From the NCBI RefSeq assembly GCF_000708045.1, contig NZ_ANIE01000004.1, positions 1 to 64,000 on the forward strand: a DNA stretch of 64,000 bases, given 5' to 3'. Positions 36,690 through 45,535 of the stretch are shown piece by piece; position 1 is the first letter of the stretch; each line of letters begins with the position of its first letter. Origin of the DNA: Marinobacter nitratireducens. GTDB taxonomy: Bacteria; Pseudomonadota; Gammaproteobacteria; Pseudomonadales; Oleiphilaceae. The translations under genes and the position numbers were made by a program. The notes beneath the pieces are model-generated. The model was given only the letters and a program-made list of their open reading frames with translations, searched no databases and was not told where the DNA came from.

Positions 36690-37163
36690 ATGATGAATTT
36701 GAAGCGATTCGCATTAGTTACCGTTTTGGCCGCAAGCCCTGTTCTCGGGTTCGCCCATGGTTCTGAAGGTTCCTGGCAGGGCCACGGCCCCGGCATGATG
36801 ATGGATCAGGAGCAGATGGAGCGTATGCACCAGAACTGGTCCCGCATGGACGAGATGATGGATGAAATGCCGTCAACGGGCTCGGCCCAGCAACGACGGC
36901 AGTTGCTGGAGCAGCACCGTGAGACCATGGAAGAGCAGATGGAGCTCATGCACAAGAATATGATGGGCCCGGGGATGATGGACGGTGCAGGCATGATGGG
37001 GCAGGGCATGATGGGGAATTCATCGAACGGAAATTCCGGCTCTGAAAATGCAAAGGGAATGGGGACCGAAGAACGCCTGCGTTTTATGGAAGAACGGATG
37101 AACCAGATGCAGTTGATGATGGAGCAGATGCTTCGACATCAGCAGCGTCTGGATCGAGAGTAG
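36690..37163 (+). CDS. Met/His-rich periplasmic copper-binding protein
   Basis: A 157-residue secreted protein. Signal peptide 1-22 (cut after GFA), then a mature chain with about 35 methionines, in clusters such as PGMMMDQEQMERMH, MDEMMDEMP, MGPGMMDGAGMMGQGMMG and FMEERMNQMQLMMEQMLRH. It is probably helical and likely sequesters periplasmic Cu(I), acting as a buffer. ATG 36690 has GGAG 9 bases upstream. No closer family is recognised. Confidence 0.8.
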   Translation: MMNLKRFALVTVLAASPVLGFAHGSEGSWQGHGPGMMMDQEQMERMHQNWSRMDEMMDEMPSTGSAQQRRQLLEQHRETMEEQMELMHKNMMGPGMMDGAGMMGQGMMGNSSNGNSGSENAKGMGTEERLRFMEERMNQMQLMMEQMLRHQQRLDRE

Positions 37164-37174
37164 CGGCAGAAAGG

Positions 37175-38698
37175 TTAATCAAATAGCGGCAGTTGCCCAC
37201 TGTTCGGTGCGCTGTCCGGGACGTTTGGGCGCCTCTGCACCGGCCCTTTTCGACTGCCGTGGCGATTCAGTACCCGTTCTGTTTCGCCTAGGCTGACGCG
37301 TTGTTTTCGGAAGTCGCCAACGGCTTTCCGCGCCCGGCGGGCAGCCTGCTCATGATCGCAAATCGGAGCAACATAGGTATTGCCGCCAAACCTCTGTCTC
37401 TGCGCCGGCGTCATCAGCCAGGGCGTGTGGATCATTTCTGACGGCAGACCCGCCAGTTCCGGCACCCAGCGGCGGATGAATTCACCCTCGGCGTCCAGTT
37501 TCTGGCTCTGCAGAACGGGGTTATAGATCCGTAGGGCGTTGATGCCGGTAAGCCCGCTCTGCATCTGGGCCTGAGGGTAGTGAATCCCGGGTTCAAAATC
37601 TGTGAACAGTGTGGCCAGGTGCAGGGCGGGCTCCCGCCAATGCAGCCAGAGCTGGTAGCTGGCCACGGCCATCAACATCGCCCGCATCCTGAAATTGATC
37701 CAGCCGCAATGGGCCAGAGCGCGCATGCAGGCGTCCACCAGGGGCCAACCGGTTTGTCCTTCCTGCCATCGCTGCAACCGCTCGCTGTCGTTCGGCCCGG
37801 ATTTGAGCTGTTCAAGTTCCCGATGCATGGCCCGGAACTCCAGTTCCGGCTCGTCTTCCAGTTTCTGAATGAAGTGGCAGTGCCAGTGCAGTCTGGAGCG
37901 GAAACTGGTGAGGCTTCGCTTTTTTCTCGACAGGGTACTGCGGTGAGCGCCGGTGTCCCTGGCCCGTTGATAGACCTCCCTGAGACTGACGGTGCCATAG
38001 GCAATATGGGGGCTAAGCCGGGAGCAGGCTCTGGGGGCGGTCACCGGGCTGGAAATGTTGTACTGGTATCCGACACACCGCCGATCCAGAAACGAGTCCA
38101 GTAGCTTCTCTCCCTTCATGCTGCCGCCGGGCTGGCGTTCGGGACATGGCGCCGTATGGCGACATTCAGGCCGTCGATGGCCCGAGGTCAATGACGCTGG
38201 TAGCGCGGGCGCTCCCGGCAGGTGATCCGGGCTCTCCAGCACTGTTCCGAGCATGAGGCCGGACCATTCGTTGTCCCACAGATCCCGATCGGGCAGGCGT
38301 CGCACAACACCGTGCTGTCGCCATTCGGAATACTCAATGCCATGGCTGTTGCACCATTCGATCACGGCTTTGTCCCGAGCGAACGTCCACTGGCCGCCAG
38401 TTTCCTGGTGGCAGAAAACACGGCAAATGCCACCGCTCTCCAGGAGCTGTTGCAGGACCGGGATCATCGAACCGGTCACGATAATCAGATCGCTGCCGAG
38501 GCGTTGGAGTTGGTGTTTCAGGTCCCGCAGCGATTCTTCAATGAAATCCCACTGGCGAGCTGAGGTGTCCGGAAGTGACCAGTATTCCTCCTCGACAACA
38601 TAAAGTGGGATGACAGGCTCCCCCAATGCCGCCGCAGCGGCGAGGGGGCCGTGATCGCGGGTTCTCAGGTCTCGCTTGAACCATACAACCGTGGCCAT
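37175..38698 (-). CDS. Cryptochrome/DNA photolyase family protein
   Basis: A 507-residue flavoprotein. The N-terminal antenna domain starts with VVWFKRDLRTRDHGPL (4-19). The C-terminal FAD-binding half carries WPLVDACMRAL, HCGWINFRMRAMLM and GINALRIYNPVLQSQKLD (seen as INALRIYNPVLQSQK). It is of the photolyase/cryptochrome subgroup that co-occurs with DUF2256 genes. Repair of CPD lesions or a light-sensing role cannot be told from the sequence. Its ATG overlaps the DUF2256 stop (TGATG). Confidence 0.87.
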   Translation of the reverse strand: MATVVWFKRDLRTRDHGPLAAAAALGEPVIPLYVVEEEYWSLPDTSARQWDFIEESLRDLKHQLQRLGSDLIIVTGSMIPVLQQLLESGGICRVFCHQETGGQWTFARDKAVIEWCNSHGIEYSEWRQHGVVRRLPDRDLWDNEWSGLMLGTVLESPDHLPGAPALPASLTSGHRRPECRHTAPCPERQPGGSMKGEKLLDSFLDRRCVGYQYNISSPVTAPRACSRLSPHIAYGTVSLREVYQRARDTGAHRSTLSRKKRSLTSFRSRLHWHCHFIQKLEDEPELEFRAMHRELEQLKSGPNDSERLQRWQEGQTGWPLVDACMRALAHCGWINFRMRAMLMAVASYQLWLHWREPALHLATLFTDFEPGIHYPQAQMQSGLTGINALRIYNPVLQSQKLDAEGEFIRRWVPELAGLPSEMIHTPWLMTPAQRQRFGGNTYVAPICDHEQAARRARKAVGDFRKQRVSLGETERVLNRHGSRKGPVQRRPNVPDSAPNSGQLPLFD

Positions 38699-38841
38699 CA
38701 GGTGTTACCCCGTGTCCGTCGGCAGCGTTCGCTGCAGTAGCGCACATTGTGCCAGTCACGGGCCCACTTCTTGCGCCAGGCAAACGGCCTGCCGCAAGTG
38801 GGGCACAGTTTGGTTGGTAAGTTCGGTTTTTGATGGGCCAA
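38698..38841 (-). CDS. DUF2256 family small zinc-ribbon-like protein
   Basis: A 47-residue protein with a TTG start at 38841 (AGGA 9 bases upstream) and no in-frame ATG. It has four cysteines as CPTC (about 13-16) and CSERC (about 36-40), and [15 protein letters not shown] between them, the pattern of DUF2256. Such genes are commonly found beside photolyase/cryptochrome genes, as here, where the stop shares a base with the photolyase start. It probably binds zinc; function unknown. Confidence 0.85.
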   Translation of the reverse strand: MAHQKPNLPTKLCPTCGRPFAWRKKWARDWHNVRYCSERCRRTRGNT

Positions 38842-38905
38842 AGCACGGTTCCTGCCAGAGTCTACGCCTTGATACGTCGGCCACGAGGCAGGAGATCAGA
38901 CCAGC

Positions 38906-39814
38906 TCAGCAATAGGCCATGTTGGGGCAGTTGCTGGCCGATCGCTCCCACTGGATTGTGACGTGAACGATGTTGAACTCGTGGGCCAACATGTCGGTTG
39001 CCCGTTCAATCACCTTATCGTCCCCGTCCGGATCGGGTTTCACCAGGTGCACGGTAAGGGCGTTTTCTGTGGTGCTAAGCCCCCAGATATGAAGATGGTG
39101 TACAGACTCCACGCCAGGAAGCTGCCGCAGATGCTCAGATACCGCTGCCGGATCTATGTCTCTGGGTACCGCGTCCATGGCCAGATTCAGCGAATCTTTG
39201 AGCAGTTGCCAGGTACCGATGAAAATAATGGCGGCAATGACAAGACTGACAACGGGATCAATCCAGTTCAGGCCGCTGACCATGATAATCAGGCCTGCGA
39301 TGACAACGCCCACAGAGACTGCTGTATCTGCGGCCATATGCAGAAACGCGCCACGAATGTTCAGGTCTCCTTCCTGGCCTTTAACAAACAGCATCATGGT
39401 CACACCGTTTATCAGCACGCCGATGCCCGCCACGATGATGACGGTCATGCCGGCAACCTCAGCGGGTTCGCTGAATCGTTGTATGGCTTCCCACGCGATG
39501 CCACCCACGGCGGCAATCAGGAACAGGGCATTGAACAGTGCAGCGAGAATGGTGGATTTTTTGAGACCGTAGGTGTTCCGATCAGTCGCCTTTTGGGTTG
39601 CCAGCCAACTGGCAGCCCAGGCCATCAGCAGCCCGAGTACATCGCTCAGGTTGTGACCAGCGTCTGCAAGCAGGGCCAGAGAGCCGGACAGCACACCATA
39701 AACCGCCTCGATAACGACAAAGGCCACGTTGAGGATGACCGCCAGGGCAAAGGAACGGTTGTGGGTGTCGAAATGATGGGCGTGGTCATGGCCGTGATTG
39801 TGGTGACTGTGCAT
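38906..39814 (-). CDS. Cation diffusion facilitator, CzcD/ZitB type
   Basis: A 302-residue inner-membrane zinc (or cobalt, cadmium) exporter. A His-rich N-terminus (MHSHHNHGHDHAHHFDTH), six helices with HNLSD in TM2 and HMAAD in TM5 (both H-X3-D, the Zn type), and a C-terminal cytoplasmic domain (about 205-302, SVHHLHIW). The promoter has the same MerR/CadR-type operator as the first CDF gene, so both are probably controlled by the CadR-like protein. Confidence 0.92.
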   Translation of the reverse strand: MHSHHNHGHDHAHHFDTHNRSFALAVILNVAFVVIEAVYGVLSGSLALLADAGHNLSDVLGLLMAWAASWLATQKATDRNTYGLKKSTILAALFNALFLIAAVGGIAWEAIQRFSEPAEVAGMTVIIVAGIGVLINGVTMMLFVKGQEGDLNIRGAFLHMAADTAVSVGVVIAGLIIMVSGLNWIDPVVSLVIAAIIFIGTWQLLKDSLNLAMDAVPRDIDPAAVSEHLRQLPGVESVHHLHIWGLSTTENALTVHLVKPDPDGDDKVIERATDMLAHEFNIVHVTIQWERSASNCPNMAYC

Positions 39815-39848
39815 TCAACGAACTCCGCTGCGTCGTGATTTGTCTCCT

Positions 39849-39879
39849 ATTGAAAAGTCTGTAGTAGCTATAGGGTCAA
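39849..39879 (-). promoter_or_regulatory. MerR/CadR-type promoter-operator of the CzcD-like gene
   Basis: Minus strand: TTGACC (39879-39874) and TTCAAT (39854-39849) with a 19-base spacer containing CTATAG-CTA-CTACAG, the same left half (TTGACCCTATAG) as the operator at 19635-19665. Confidence 0.85.
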
Positions 39880-39941
39880 GCCATGATTTCCATGGAGCCC
39901 GGGCGCTTTCGAAAACGCCCGGACTATTGCAGTGCCAATCC

Positions 39942-41144
39942 TCAGGGGGTGGTGCAACTGCCGGTCATGTTGTCGATCCAGGCGGCGATCAGTGTCACGC
40001 CCTCGTTGTGGACCAACGCGCGACCAATCTCCGGCATTCGGTCACCGGGTTGCGTGCTGCTGATCCGGTAATGAATGATCGACTCCTGTGAGTTGCCCGG
40101 GTCGATATCAAAACTGAGCGCGCCACCGCCATAGGCCACCGGCCGTTTGCAAACGCCATGGGCAAACTGGTTGGCTTCAAAATCACGCCAGTATTCGAGG
40201 TTGAGTCCGGTGTTGCTGGCTCCTCCTTCCGGGCGGTGACAATGCGCGCAATTGATGTCCAGGTACCCCTTGGCCAGATCCTGAATCTCGGCAACGGACT
40301 TGCTGTCCAGGTTCTGCATGTCTGTGTCCTGATAGGCAGGTGTTTGCGGGACGCTGCTGATGTCGCTGGGCAAGCCGGAAAGAATACCGACCTCTTGCCA
40401 GTACACCAGTTGATTACGGACCCCCTCTGTACCGTAATCGAAATCCCGGTTCAAATGGCGTGCCTTGGGGCCGATCGGCTCAAAACGACTGATAGAGCTG
40501 GTCGAGTCCTCTTTCAGCTGGTGGCATTGTTTGCACTGGTTGGTATCCGGGACGTTGTAGGTGAACGGGCCCAGGGTGTTGCCGTTATGAATCAGTTGGC
40601 GCTGGCTTGATTGGCCGGCGATGGCCAGTGTGGCCCTGGTCCCTTCGCTGTTCCAGACGTAGGGCAGGGCTGTCCAGCCAGTGTCGCGACGGATCAGGAG
40701 CCGGGTTTCAATCAGGGTTTCATTCTCGAAGCCCCGGAATGCGGTATCGTCGGGAAGAGCAAACGTTTTGGCGATGACGGTCCCAACCGGGAAGTCAAAA
40801 CTCTCGTTTTCGGTATAGGCGGCCTGTTTGCCTTCCGGCACGAATACGAAGCGGTATTTGCTGGCGTAGTCCGTGAACAGGGGCGTATTCAGGTCATAGG
40901 GCAGGCCAGTGCCGTTTGCCGCTGTTGTCGGATTGGCTGGATCCTGGAACAGCCGGTAGCTGGCCAGGGAGTCGCAGTTTTCTGTTTCCAGCGCGAGGCT
41001 ATTGATGGCGCCATCGGTGTTGTCGCAGGCCGACACCTGAGGTGGAGGCGTTTCCGCTGAATCACCGCTACCGCCACCACAAGCGGCCAAAGAAACCAGA
41101 GTAGCAATCAGCCACGCTCTGGCAATCAGTGTTTTTCTGTTCAT
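39942..41144 (-). CDS. SO2930/HNE_0200-family diheme c-type cytochrome lipoprotein
   Basis: A 400-residue exported protein. N-terminal MNRKTLIARAWLIATL and SLAACGGG give a lipobox (cysteine near 21). CKQCH (about 195-199) and CAHCH (about 300-304) are two heme c sites. The family of this kind is nearly always paired with the beta-helix lipoprotein next to it. I start at 41144, which gives the lipobox directly. Electron-transfer partner and role are unknown. Confidence 0.82.
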   Translation of the reverse strand: MNRKTLIARAWLIATLVSLAACGGGSGDSAETPPPQVSACDNTDGAINSLALETENCDSLASYRLFQDPANPTTAANGTGLPYDLNTPLFTDYASKYRFVFVPEGKQAAYTENESFDFPVGTVIAKTFALPDDTAFRGFENETLIETRLLIRRDTGWTALPYVWNSEGTRATLAIAGQSSQRQLIHNGNTLGPFTYNVPDTNQCKQCHQLKEDSTSSISRFEPIGPKARHLNRDFDYGTEGVRNQLVYWQEVGILSGLPSDISSVPQTPAYQDTDMQNLDSKSVAEIQDLAKGYLDINCAHCHRPEGGASNTGLNLEYWRDFEANQFAHGVCKRPVAYGGGALSFDIDPGNSQESIIHYRISSTQPGDRMPEIGRALVHNEGVTLIAAWIDNMTGSCTTP

Positions 41145-41207
41145 GAGTCGTACTCCGGGCACCCACGCCCATGTCAGGGGTGGGTGCTTCATTCTTAGAG
41201 GCGTTGC

Positions 41208-42701
41208 TTAAAGTGCGCAGGAAGCCGCGCTGGCATCGCCGGTTTCGTCACTGGCGCAGCCATAGGAAATGCCATTGATGGTTGCCTGGGCCGGTGCCAG
41301 TCGTGCAGGTGCGGTGCCGCAGCTCAGCAGGTCAGACTGGGTTGCCTCAAAGAGCAGTCGTGCCTGAGGTTGCGGCGGATCAGCCTGCAAACCGTTGGCG
41401 GGATCGGTGGGGTCGGTGCCGTACACCTGGCCGAAACTGAGGTCACCGTTAGCTGAGGCACAAATCGCATCACCTTCTCCGAAGGGGGCGCCGAGCAGCG
41501 CGGCAGCCGAACCACTGTTGGCCATCAATTCGCCGATGCCGTCGTAAAGCACGGTTGGCATGCCGCCATGCAGTGCGGTGTATCCGGTGATGATGTCGGC
41601 GATCAGGTTGCCGCGTGGGTTGGCGCCGGAATCGCTGATGGTGTTGTCATGAAGGCTGATGTTCCGGGGTACCGGCTGCCAGCCGTCGTCTACGACCGGG
41701 CCGTATTCCGCGTAGCCATCGGCTGACAGCATCTGGTCGTCGGCCAGCAGGTAGCTGGTAATGGCCACAGAGAGGGTGTCGTGCCCCTTGACGGTGTTGT
41801 TGTACACCTCAACATCGGGTGTCGAAAGCACGATGATTCCAGTGCCCGGTGGGACGATATGTACACCGGCGGCAAAATCGCTGGTGTTGGCGAAGTTGTC
41901 GGTGTTGTTGTCTTCCACCAGGTTATCAAAGACCCGGACATTCGACCCGTAGTAGCCTTGGCCAATGGGAAGGTCGAACACCAGGATACCGCCTGTATTG
42001 CCGCGGGCCACGTTGTCGTAGACATCGGCATTGACCGAGTTCTCGATTTCGATACCAGCGACATTCTCCACGGCAACGTTGCGACGCACGACGATGTTTT
42101 CGGCCTGCCCGACATAGACGCCAGCGTCGGCAGAGCCGCGAACGTAGGAGTCCTCAATCAGAATGTTTCTGCTCTGAACAGGGTAAAGACCGTAGGCCCC
42201 GTTTTGTTCGTCAAGGGCGCCCTCCCAGACGGTGGCAACGTCGTCGAGGATAATGCCATCGGTATTGATCAGCTTGATGGCGTTGTTGGGCGCCTCATAC
42301 ACTCCCAGGTCCCGAATTTCGATGTCCTTACCGTTCTGGACAAAGATGCCATCGCCACCGGTCGAGTCGGTGAAATCGAGGATGGTTTTGTCTTTACCGT
42401 AGCCAAGGATGGTGATGTCCGACACCGGGGTGCCCGAGCCGCTTGAATCGCCATCGAAGGTCAGGGTGTCAGAAATTTCGAACCGGCCCTCAGGAAAAAC
42501 AATGACATCGCCGCTTTCGGCCGTGATGAATGCTTCTTTTGCCGCACGAGTGAGATCGTCTGCAGGAAGCATGATCGCGTTTTCAGGGAAGGTCGGTATG
42601 CTTTGGGCGCTGCTGTCAGAATCAGATCCGCCGCACCCGGTTAGCGTCAGGGCCAATCCGATTGCAGCCGGCCCGATGCGCTTGCCATAGCCTACAGTCA
42701 T
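41208..42701 (-). CDS. Parallel beta-helix repeat lipoprotein
   Basis: A 497-residue surface or periplasmic protein. Signal peptide with lipobox LTGCGGS (Cys near 23), then a right-handed parallel beta-helix (about 45-400) with repeats such as GKDIEIRDLGVYEAP, SRNILIEDSYVRGSAD, AENIVVRRNVAVEN and SVNADVYDNVARGN. It lies 63 bases upstream of the diheme cytochrome on the same strand; the two form a recurring conserved pair. It resembles carbohydrate-binding or lyase folds but lacks any recognised catalytic residues. Confidence 0.85.
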   Translation of the reverse strand: MTVGYGKRIGPAAIGLALTLTGCGGSDSDSSAQSIPTFPENAIMLPADDLTRAAKEAFITAESGDVIVFPEGRFEISDTLTFDGDSSGSGTPVSDITILGYGKDKTILDFTDSTGGDGIFVQNGKDIEIRDLGVYEAPNNAIKLINTDGIILDDVATVWEGALDEQNGAYGLYPVQSRNILIEDSYVRGSADAGVYVGQAENIVVRRNVAVENVAGIEIENSVNADVYDNVARGNTGGILVFDLPIGQGYYGSNVRVFDNLVEDNNTDNFANTSDFAAGVHIVPPGTGIIVLSTPDVEVYNNTVKGHDTLSVAITSYLLADDQMLSADGYAEYGPVVDDGWQPVPRNISLHDNTISDSGANPRGNLIADIITGYTALHGGMPTVLYDGIGELMANSGSAAALLGAPFGEGDAICASANGDLSFGQVYGTDPTDPANGLQADPPQPQARLLFEATQSDLLSCGTAPARLAPAQATINGISYGCASDETGDASAASCAL

Positions 42702-42900
42702 TTGAGTCGTCTCCGTTGTTTTTATTGATTGCCCGATTGGGTCCGGGCCAAATCACAATAAGAGGGCCGGATTGCGGGTGGCTACAACAACGGATATGCA
42801 GATGTAATCAAAGAGTGTGCAGATCTTTTAAACGGTATATGGAACAAAGGGTTATGAAGTGGTTTTGGGGTGTTTTGCTGGCCTTCCCAAAATGTTGAAT

Positions 42901-43938
42901 TCAAGAATCTGCACACACGGTTTGGGGCGTTTCACCTTGCCGGTAGGCGGATGGTGTTGTCTGCATGATGTCTCTGAACGCTCTGTTGAAAGAGCTCAGT
43001 GTGCGGTATCCGACATCCAGGGAGATGTTCAGGATCGGGGCGTCCGGTTGTTCTCGAAGATGCCTTGCGGCTTCGGCAATGCGCAGTTGATTGATATAGT
43101 CATTGAAGTTGCGGTAGCCCAGAGTTTCGTTGATCACCTTGCGCACCCGGTACTCCGGGATACTCAGTTCTGAAGCCAGCCTTTTCAGGGTCAGCTTTTC
43201 CTCTTTGTAGAAACCTTCTGCCATCAGGATTTGGAGCTGACGGGCATCTTCCTGTGACTTCTCACCGTTTTCTGACAAGGGCTCCGAGCTGACCGGGTTC
43301 TCGGTGCTGGCAGATGGCTGTGGTGCCAGATCCAGGAGGCCCTCTCTGGTGGAGACAAAACAAATGAGTATCGTGAGGGCTGCCAGGCTCACGATGGTTC
43401 CGCGGCTGGCTTCGTGGTAGAGACCAAAGTTAAGGCTGACTGTCGCCACAGTGACAGCCGTTCCCATCACCAGCAACAGAGCAAGCCTCGCTTTGCGCCG
43501 TGTCTCCACAAGATCGTCACGCCAGTGCCGAACAACGTAGAACAGGCCATGCAGTACGATGACGTATTCGAACCATCGGCAGAGCTCCCAGCCAAGGAAT
43601 ACACCCCAATCGGGCCAGGTGCCCGCTTCAATAAACGGGCGCGAGAACGCGGGTGATACAAAGGTATACAGCGCCATGCCCCCCCAGACAGTGAACAGTT
43701 TGGGGCGCGTTGCAAAAACCACCTGGCAGAGCAGCCAAAACAGTGCCGGCAGCGTGGTTTGCAGGTCTGATGTGATCCATCGCCAGTTTGCCGGTATCAG
43801 GGGATCGATCAGGTAGGCCGATGTGGCAATCAGAATCAGCAGAAAGAGTTGGCCAACCCTCACGTGCCTGAGGTCCCTCAGGGAGATGAGAAACAAAGAT
43901 GCCAGGCAGCCAAGGCCGAACCCCGTCAGAGCATACAT
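42901..43938 (-). CDS. AraC-family regulator with membrane-embedded N-terminus
   Basis: A 345-residue membrane regulator. The first two thirds hold about seven hydrophobic helices; residues about 240-335 are an AraC-type double helix-turn-helix (LKRLASELSIPEYRVRKVI and ISLDVGYRTLSSFNRAF). A start at ATG 43938 is chosen over TTG 43947. It is next to the beta-helix/diheme pair and divergent from nothing, so it may control that pair. The ligand is unknown. Confidence 0.8.
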   Translation of the reverse strand: MYALTGFGLGCLASLFLISLRDLRHVRVGQLFLLILIATSAYLIDPLIPANWRWITSDLQTTLPALFWLLCQVVFATRPKLFTVWGGMALYTFVSPAFSRPFIEAGTWPDWGVFLGWELCRWFEYVIVLHGLFYVVRHWRDDLVETRRKARLALLLVMGTAVTVATVSLNFGLYHEASRGTIVSLAALTILICFVSTREGLLDLAPQPSASTENPVSSEPLSENGEKSQEDARQLQILMAEGFYKEEKLTLKRLASELSIPEYRVRKVINETLGYRNFNDYINQLRIAEAARHLREQPDAPILNISLDVGYRTLSSFNRAFRDIMQTTPSAYRQGETPQTVCADS

Positions 43939-43994
43939 AGTGATCAACCGTTTTTTTATGAGTCTTGTTCTTGTCGGTCGTCAAGTATACCCAA

Positions 43995-44579
43995 CTAGCG
44001 GGCCAGCTGTGACAGGTCCTCGCTGATTTGTGCGGTGGTTAGCCCGGGGCGGATCAGCAGTCGGGCTTCACCCGTGCGGTCGAACACATAGACCGCGCTG
44101 CTGTGGGAAACGTTGTAATTTCCCTCAGCGTCGGGCTCGTCATAGCCGAAGGTCGTTCGGTAACGCTTGGACAGCCTGCGCAGGGCGTCTTCGGCGCCGG
44201 TCAGGCCCACAATCCCCTCACCAAAGAACTGCACGTAGCTTTGCAGCCGTTCTGGCGTGTCCCTCTCAGGATCGACACTGACAAACAGGGTGGTGACATC
44301 GTCACGGTAAGGCTCGGGCAGTTGCCGGATAGACTGACGGAGACCGGTGAGGGTGGTCGGGCACACATCCGGGCACGAGGTGAATCCGAAGTACAGCAGC
44401 CGGAGTGAGCCGCTGGAGTCTTCCTCCGTCACGGTGTTGCCGCCGGTGCCCGTCAGCTCGAATTCCAGCGGCGGCATCAGGCCGCTGATGTCCTTCGCGT
44501 GCCAGGTTTCATTTCCGCCTGAACAACCGCCCAGACTCATTGCCAGCGTTAGGAACGGGAGAGCCAGCCAATACCTCAT
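43995..44579 (-). CDS. SCO1/SenC-family copper chaperone
   Basis: A 194-residue membrane-attached thioredoxin-fold protein that delivers copper to the CuA site of cytochrome oxidase. It starts with a lipobox (LGGC, Cys near 19). Copper is bound by FTSCPDVCP (CX3C, about 71-79) and a distal histidine (VSHSSAVYVFD, near 158). It overlaps ctaG by ATGA. No oxidase subunit genes are in the window. Confidence 0.88.
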   Translation of the reverse strand: MRYWLALPFLTLAMSLGGCSGGNETWHAKDISGLMPPLEFELTGTGGNTVTEEDSSGSLRLLYFGFTSCPDVCPTTLTGLRQSIRQLPEPYRDDVTTLFVSVDPERDTPERLQSYVQFFGEGIVGLTGAEDALRRLSKRYRTTFGYDEPDAEGNYNVSHSSAVYVFDRTGEARLLIRPGLTTAQISEDLSQLAR

Positions 44580-45418
44580 TGCGCATTTTCTCCTGCCAGT
44601 GAGCGGACCCCAACGACTTTTCCATCCTCATGCATGGCCCGCCTCAGAACAATAAGAATACCGATCACACTCATCATCGCTGGTGGTATCCAGGTCAGGA
44701 GGCCTCCGAGGAGTTGATCGGTTTCCGGTGCCATGGGCCAGGCGCGACCGCAGACCTCGTACACGTCATAAACCATGCCGCGGGAAAATACGATCCAGGC
44801 GCCAAGCACCATCTGCGGAATGGCGACCAGTGCCAGGATCAGAATGCGTTTGCCGTAACCCAGAGCACTGGTGGTGGCCGGGGATCTGGGATCGAACATC
44901 AACCACCAGAACAGCAAACCATCCAGCAACATGCTCCAGTTCATCAGCCAATACAGCGAGCGCGACAGCATGGCGTCGAAATGGATGGGTGGCCATAACC
45001 AGAAATAGATCAGACCGACGAAAAGGAATGCGGCAATCACCGGTTGTTGCAGACCACGATAGAGCCAGCCAATAGGGCGGAGCCAGCTTTGCAACGGCGG
45101 TGCGATGCGCTCGGACCAGAAACGAAAAACAGGCAGCGGATTGGAGAGGGCGATCAGGAACGGCCCCAGATGATGCAGGATCAGGTGCTGCCCCCGGTGC
45201 ACGAAGAACATGTACTGGGAGTAGTAGTCGAAACGGGTCTGCATGACCCCGTAGCAAAGCAACAGGCCGATCAGGAAAGCGGTGATGCGCACAGAGCCGG
45301 GCCGGCGCTGCTCTTCCATGTTCAGAAGCGCATAACCGTAGGCCAGCAACACCAGGGCGAACGCCAGGATTGTCAGCGGTGAGAAGTCATAGGGCGCCAG
45401 AACGCCGAAATCGGGCAT
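44576..45418 (-). CDS. CtaG-type cytochrome c oxidase assembly factor
   Basis: A 280-residue membrane protein of the caa3-type CtaG (DUF1404-like) family with about seven helices. Conserved histidine and aspartate positions are in FVHRGQHLILHHLGPFL and WPPIHFDAMLS. It precedes sco1 with ATGA overlap. ATG 45418 is chosen; a TTG at 45448 lies within the terminator-like hairpin upstream. It is thought to help copper insertion into oxidase subunits. Confidence 0.82.
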   Translation of the reverse strand: MPDFGVLAPYDFSPLTILAFALVLLAYGYALLNMEEQRRPGSVRITAFLIGLLLCYGVMQTRFDYYSQYMFFVHRGQHLILHHLGPFLIALSNPLPVFRFWSERIAPPLQSWLRPIGWLYRGLQQPVIAAFLFVGLIYFWLWPPIHFDAMLSRSLYWLMNWSMLLDGLLFWWLMFDPRSPATTSALGYGKRILILALVAIPQMVLGAWIVFSRGMVYDVYEVCGRAWPMAPETDQLLGGLLTWIPPAMMSVIGILIVLRRAMHEDGKVVGVRSLAGENAQ

Positions 45419-45436
45419 GGAATCCACTCTGTGTGC

Positions 45437-45465
45437 AAACCCGGCCAACCGGGTTTATCTTTTTA
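45437..45465 (+). terminator. Plus-strand terminator-like hairpin between divergent genes
   Basis: AAACCCGG (45437-45444) and CCGGGTTT (45449-45456) form a perfect stem with a CAA-type loop, followed by ATCTTTTT. The T-run is on the plus strand, but the gene to the left (ctaG) is on the minus strand, so it is not a normal operon end. It could attenuate the HAD gene that starts at 45536. Confidence 0.6.
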
Positions 45466-45535
45466 TTATAGAACTGAGTGTTGACCCCAGAGTCCCGGAT
45501 TGCAAGGGAAATCCTTCCTGATAAGGAGACCATTG

